A stretch of DNA of 64,000 bases from Vigna angularis (Eukaryota > Streptophyta > Magnoliopsida > Fabales > Fabaceae). The position numbers and the translations under genes were made by a program. The stretch lies in assembly GCF_016808095.1 (NCBI RefSeq), contig NC_068973.1:34714077-34778076 (forward strand), given 5' to 3'. Positions 50,630-64,000 of the stretch are shown here, piece after piece. Within the stretch, counting starts at the first letter, position 1. Every line of letters begins with the position of its first letter. The notes beneath the pieces are model-generated. The model did no database searches, was not told the origin of the DNA, and worked only from the letters and a program-made list of their open reading frames with translations.

Positions 50630-51630
50630 ATGTCAGGTCTCTTAAAATCCTCTGTTAGTGGAAGACATGTGTAGGTACAAGGGATTCTGGAATTCAGAAT
50701 GTGGAAGACAGGCATGCACCGCTGAGTGGTCGATCTGTTTAGTGACGGTAGTATTTAAAGCAAAATTTCAAATTTCGTGCCACTTTTTCTGCATGCACCC
50801 TTCATCTTCAACCTTCTGAGTTTTCATTTTCTCCTCCTTCTCTCTACATTTTTCTTCTTCTCTCTACAAAATCTTATCCTTTTCTTCTTCCGATCATCAT
50901 TCAGGCAGCGCCTGAGTTCTCCTGGTGGCAAGGGCTTCACTTTTCACCGATCAAGTAAATAGTTTGAACTGGTAAGTTCATTCTCTCTTTTAGAACGGCT
51001 ATTTCTGGCACATGCAAGCCAAGTTTCTGGTCGCATGAGTTTATCATTTTCCTCTACGAAATTCTGATAGCAATTATGGTCTTTTACTTGGTTCAGTTTC
51101 GTAATCGGTGAACTCTAAGTGTATAAGATTGGTAGTGGTGAGGCATATCCTGCAACTGTGAGCGTTTGACAAAGTTTAAGAGGTAAGGGAAGCTTATTTA
51201 ATTTAATTATGATTCTTTGTTTTGAATGTTGGCTTGGGTGTTTGGTGTTGTGTATATATATTTGGTTGAGATGAATTATAAATGTGGTTGTATGCTTGGT
51301 TGTATGGTGAATGATTGATAAGGGGTGTGAACTGGGTTGATATAGGGTTTGATCTTCAATCTGCAGCATTCTGCATAATTTCTGTGATTGAAGCCGAGAG
51401 TCATTATTGACCGTTCGGTTTTTCATCTGGGTATTCGGTCTGAACTGGATTCTTCTTCTGTAGAGAATTTTAGTTAATGACCGATAGGTTTTCTCCTAGT
51501 ATACTGTTGAATAAGCGTTCGGTCTAAGTATAGCTTCCTCTTTTTAATTAGCTTAGTTAAGGTATTCTATAATACTTAAAGTCGTAGAAATTATATTTAT
51601 TCTTTATTGAAAATAAGTGTTAAGTAATTG

Positions 51631-51665
<35 letters not shown>

Positions 51666-53000
51666 TTCATTTTGGTATAAGCTCAGTAGTGCTCGGTCTT
51701 AAACCAGACGCTCGGTCTCAGTAGTGCTCGGTTTTAAACCAAGCGCTCGGTCTCATCATAATACTCAATTATACCATTTCTAGAATAAAAGTGTTCGGCC
51801 CTAGTTTGTAGTGTTCGGTTTAAACTATTAGGTCTCGGATAAAAGCTTTCATCATTTTCGGTTAGGTTTAATTATATGTATTATATAGTATTCCATACAT
51901 TCTTTGAGTTATGTCTAGTAAAGACCTTTCGGTCATACTTGTTGAGTAGCTAGTAAACGTTCCGTATTATCATAAGTGTTAGGCTTCTGATGAGTCTTAT
52001 CCTATATGGACCGTTCGGTCCTGTTCTGTGAATAAGTGAAAGACCGCTCGGTCTTACACTAAGTGTTCCGTTAGATTATTCTAAAAAGTATTCTCTCGTT
52101 CGGTCTCTCTTCTAAGATGGAAGTTATTTCTTCCATTGCTGTTCTAAGATGGGATCTTGGTTTTCAGTGTTTAGTCTGATTGTATTGATGATGAAATATG
52201 ATGATATTTAAAATGTGATATGAATGGAATAGTATGGATATGAAAGAGTATTCCAGGGAGGAATATCTCAGGATTTGTTATGGAATGGTAAAGTATGAAT
52301 GTGGTCATGCTAAGGTGGCGTTTATCCTGATATTCTATGATTACTCATTCTCAAGTAGAGAGGAGTAAATCATGTGTGAGAATGGCAGGAGGTCCTAGTC
52401 CATAAGGTCAAGATGGGCGAAGTATAATGGACTAACCTCGGGTGGCAGCTGTTGAGGGCATCTCAGCTACTACATCACCCAGGTGCAAAAACGTCGTAGC
52501 TACACAGAATTCATACAGTCCGGACAGTCAGAGTAAAGTGGTCGGTCATTGCATGCATTGATGTATGGTTATGGTTGGAAATGCATGATTGGTTGTTGCA
52601 TGCTTGACTATTGAATTATATCAGAATTATGTGAGATATATGTTTTACTGAATTAATTAAATTACATAAGCTTACCCTATTTTTCTGTCTTGTCTTGTTG
52701 TCCGTCCGGTTTTTCTTTCTGTCGCAATGATCATCCTGTGGATGTGAGCAGAAGGGGACGAGTGTTTGCTGGAAGAAGCTTTGGAAGAAGTGGAAATGAA
52801 AGCTGAAACATAGGACCGTTCGGTCGTTAGAATTGGTTCTATTTTGTATCACCGATCGGTGTCTTAGAACCGTTCGGTGTAAACTTTTGTTTTGTAAGGT
52901 TTAAATTCTTAAGTATTGTTGTAACGCCGTTTGACTATAAACGTACCTCTACTCTTTCAGAACTGAACTGTAATATTATTAATTGTGAATATTTTATGGT
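50630..53000 (+). mobile_element. LTR-like region rich in CGTTCGGT motifs
   Basis: This 2.3-kb region differs from the flanking AT-rich DNA. It has a TATTTAAAG TATA-like box near 50751, a pyrimidine-rich leader (about 50790-50900) and a strong donor-like CTGGTAAGTTC at 50968. More than a dozen short words of the form CGTTCGGT, GCTCGGTC or ACCGATCGGT follow between 51410 and 52880. No long ORF or retrotransposon domain is present. I read it as a large solo LTR or LTR fragment of a Ty3/gypsy-like element. I could not find its target duplication, and a non-coding transcript unit is an alternative. Confidence 0.45.
51632..51662. repeat. (AT)n microsatellite
   Basis: An AT dinucleotide run of about 30 bases inside the LTR-like region. 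Confidence 0.95.
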
Positions 53001-53794
53001 ATGGTTTTATACTGTATTTTACATTAAATATTTTTTAGTTTCTTACTGTATTTTTCTTCTGTAATGCGGCAGTATATTTTTGAATTAATATAACTCATTT
53101 CAAAACAGTATAATTGATCTTTTAATTTAATTTTCATTCTAATATTTTATGCTCTAGTTATAGATAATAATATCTAAATGAATGTGCATAATTTTAATTT
53201 ATCCATCTAAAGTACTAACTAAGTCAAGATCCAACTAGAGTTATAAGTCTAAAAGGCAGATTAAATAAATATATAAATAAATGGGTCGTGAGTCTGTAAA
53301 GTGTCACCAACATTGTCATTCTTTTTTCAATGACGAAGGTACAGAAAATCATACTAAAGAGTTATTCCTATCTTACCATAAATTCAAGACACCTTGTCGC
53401 ATTGTACGGTGATATTTTTCAATAATTAGTTTATTATAATGCTTATTTTAGAAGGTGGTATGTAATGTCACGCTATTATTGCATCGGGAAAATTGAATAA
53501 TAGAAGGCGATAGAGTGACCCCCCGTGACCCACCGACAAAACGACACATATGGCAACGTTTTAATCATCGGTCAGTTGCATAATAGTAATAGCGTAGACA
53601 AAACAAATTCATTCTTCCATCGTCAGATCAGAGTGAGAGAAAAATGTGAATGAAATGAAATGAAATAAACTCTGCTTCCATTTCCAACTTTGTAATTTGT
53701 GGAGGGAATACTTTTCTTTTATTCATTACGCGCACGCACGCACTTTATTACAGGGACCAACAAAACCCGAGAAAATAGGGAGTTTACATTCAGC
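53001..53794. promoter_or_regulatory. Upstream region and leader of the aminotransferase gene
   Basis: AT-rich up to about 53450, then more balanced sequence with CCCCGTGACCCACCGACAAA (53521-53540) and a purine-rich leader. There is no ATG in frame with the first aminotransferase ATG between 53699 and 53795. No classic TATA box could be assigned with confidence. Confidence 0.4.
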
Positions 53795-63052
<9,258 letters not shown>

Positions 63053-64000
63053 AACATGTTGCTAACTGCAGTTTTCAACTTTCTCCGTAGTCCCACAGGA
63101 AGACTTCCATCTTTTTGTTTAATAATTGTCAACATCAACTATGATACCTTCTTTCATGAGACTTATAGGCAATATTTATGCATTTGAGATGCTAGCATAT
63201 GGAACTAAGTTTCGATTAGTGAAAATAATAATAAACTAAGTTTTGATTAGTGAAAATAATAATAAACGTAATGTTGCATGAGTAAATATCTCATAGGGTT
63301 AGGTTAAGAATCAATTTTCATTGGTATTTATTGTGGAAAAGTGGTAGTTCTATCATTCTAGGTTTTGATGTAAAAAAGAGAGGAAATTTTTATAATTAGA
63401 ACTATTAATAATGGCAAACTTTTATAAGAAGTTCATGAATCCGATTTATACTAATATTATGATATTATTTTATCATTACAATTGATCATGGACTCTATCC
63501 CAAGTCTAATATTCTTCCATTTGATTACATTAGTTGGACTTACCAACACAGTTCAGCACACTCCTTCAAGATGAACAATTACTTTGGTAATCTCCATAAT
63601 AAGCTAATAAGCTAATACCTTTTGTTTTTTCGTTGGAGAAGAATAAGTTGAATGTCTCACTGGAAAGTTTATTCTTTTTCAAGAATTCATAATAATTGGT
63701 TTTTAATTAAGATACCAACATTGATCAACCAGCATAGAACTCTTGATTCTTATGACATTTTTGTATGTCCCTCAATATAATGTAAAATCAATATCAATTT
63801 TCTTATGATCAATAATGTACTATAGTATTATGGAACCCAAAATTATTACACAAGGATTAGATCCTCATACAATCTAATTGACTAATTAATTTATGATTAT
63901 TCCTCAATATACAATTAAAGTTTTCATCAAAAATACCTTGCTTCATGGTCAAATTTTTTCTACTTCCAAATTCAGATTGACATGCCACTAATTTCAATTC
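63053..64000. other. Region downstream of the aminotransferase gene
   Basis: Probable 3' UTR for the first 150-250 bases, then AT-rich sequence without a gene. A 31-bp tandem duplication lies at 63203-63264. Confidence 0.55.
63203..63264. repeat. 31-bp tandem duplication
   Basis: Two adjacent units starting AACTAAGTTTYGATTAGTGA differ at one base (C/T). Confidence 0.93.

Overview
The window is a stretch of plant nuclear DNA. It has AT-rich intergenic sequence, genes split into many short exons with GT-AG introns, (TA)n microsatellites and several plant transposon families. The gene set, a GRF zinc-finger and mutator-like transposase pair, and LTR fragments carrying ACCGTTCGGT-like motifs suggest a papilionoid legume of the Phaseolus/Vigna type. 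The species is an inference. All exon models were built by hand from reading frames, splice sites and family knowledge; no search was run.

Layout: 1-3.6 kb is AT-rich sequence with an LTR-like fragment. 3.65-6.88 kb (+) is a 14-exon alpha/beta hydrolase, followed at 8.0-8.9 kb by a decayed partial tandem copy of it. 10.39-13.0 kb (-) is PEX4/UBC21, the peroxisomal ubiquitin-conjugating enzyme. 16.9-24.3 kb (-) is a 10-exon TOM1-like (TOL) VHS-GAT protein of endosomal ubiquitin-cargo sorting. 27.46-27.82 kb is a small hAT-type element with an 8-bp target duplication. 30.4-33.6 kb (+) is a plant protein with four predicted membrane spans. 35.4-38.6 kb (+) is translation initiation factor eIF3 subunit L. 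40-53 kb is a repeat island: a foldback MITE, two broken MULEs (one with a convergent GRF zinc-finger gene), a RadA-like exon fragment split by a solo LTR, a hAT MITE and another LTR-like region. 53.8-63.05 kb (+) is a 12-exon aspartate aminotransferase with a PTS2-like N-terminus and a second in-frame ATG, so one gene could make peroxisomal and cytosolic forms. Its intron 2 holds a complete, very young Ty1/copia element in sense orientation.

These are independent eukaryotic genes, not an operon. The hydrolase, PEX4 and eIF3l are, from memory, close neighbours on Arabidopsis chromosome 5, so part of the window looks like an old syntenic block. Two genes relate to peroxisomes (PEX4 and the PTS2-type aminotransferase); their proximity is probably coincidence. 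I found no clearly undescribed system. The best leads are the MULE/GRF arrangement, the young copia insertion, the nested RadA/solo-LTR event, and a recent tandem duplication that copies a splice donor in the TOL gene.
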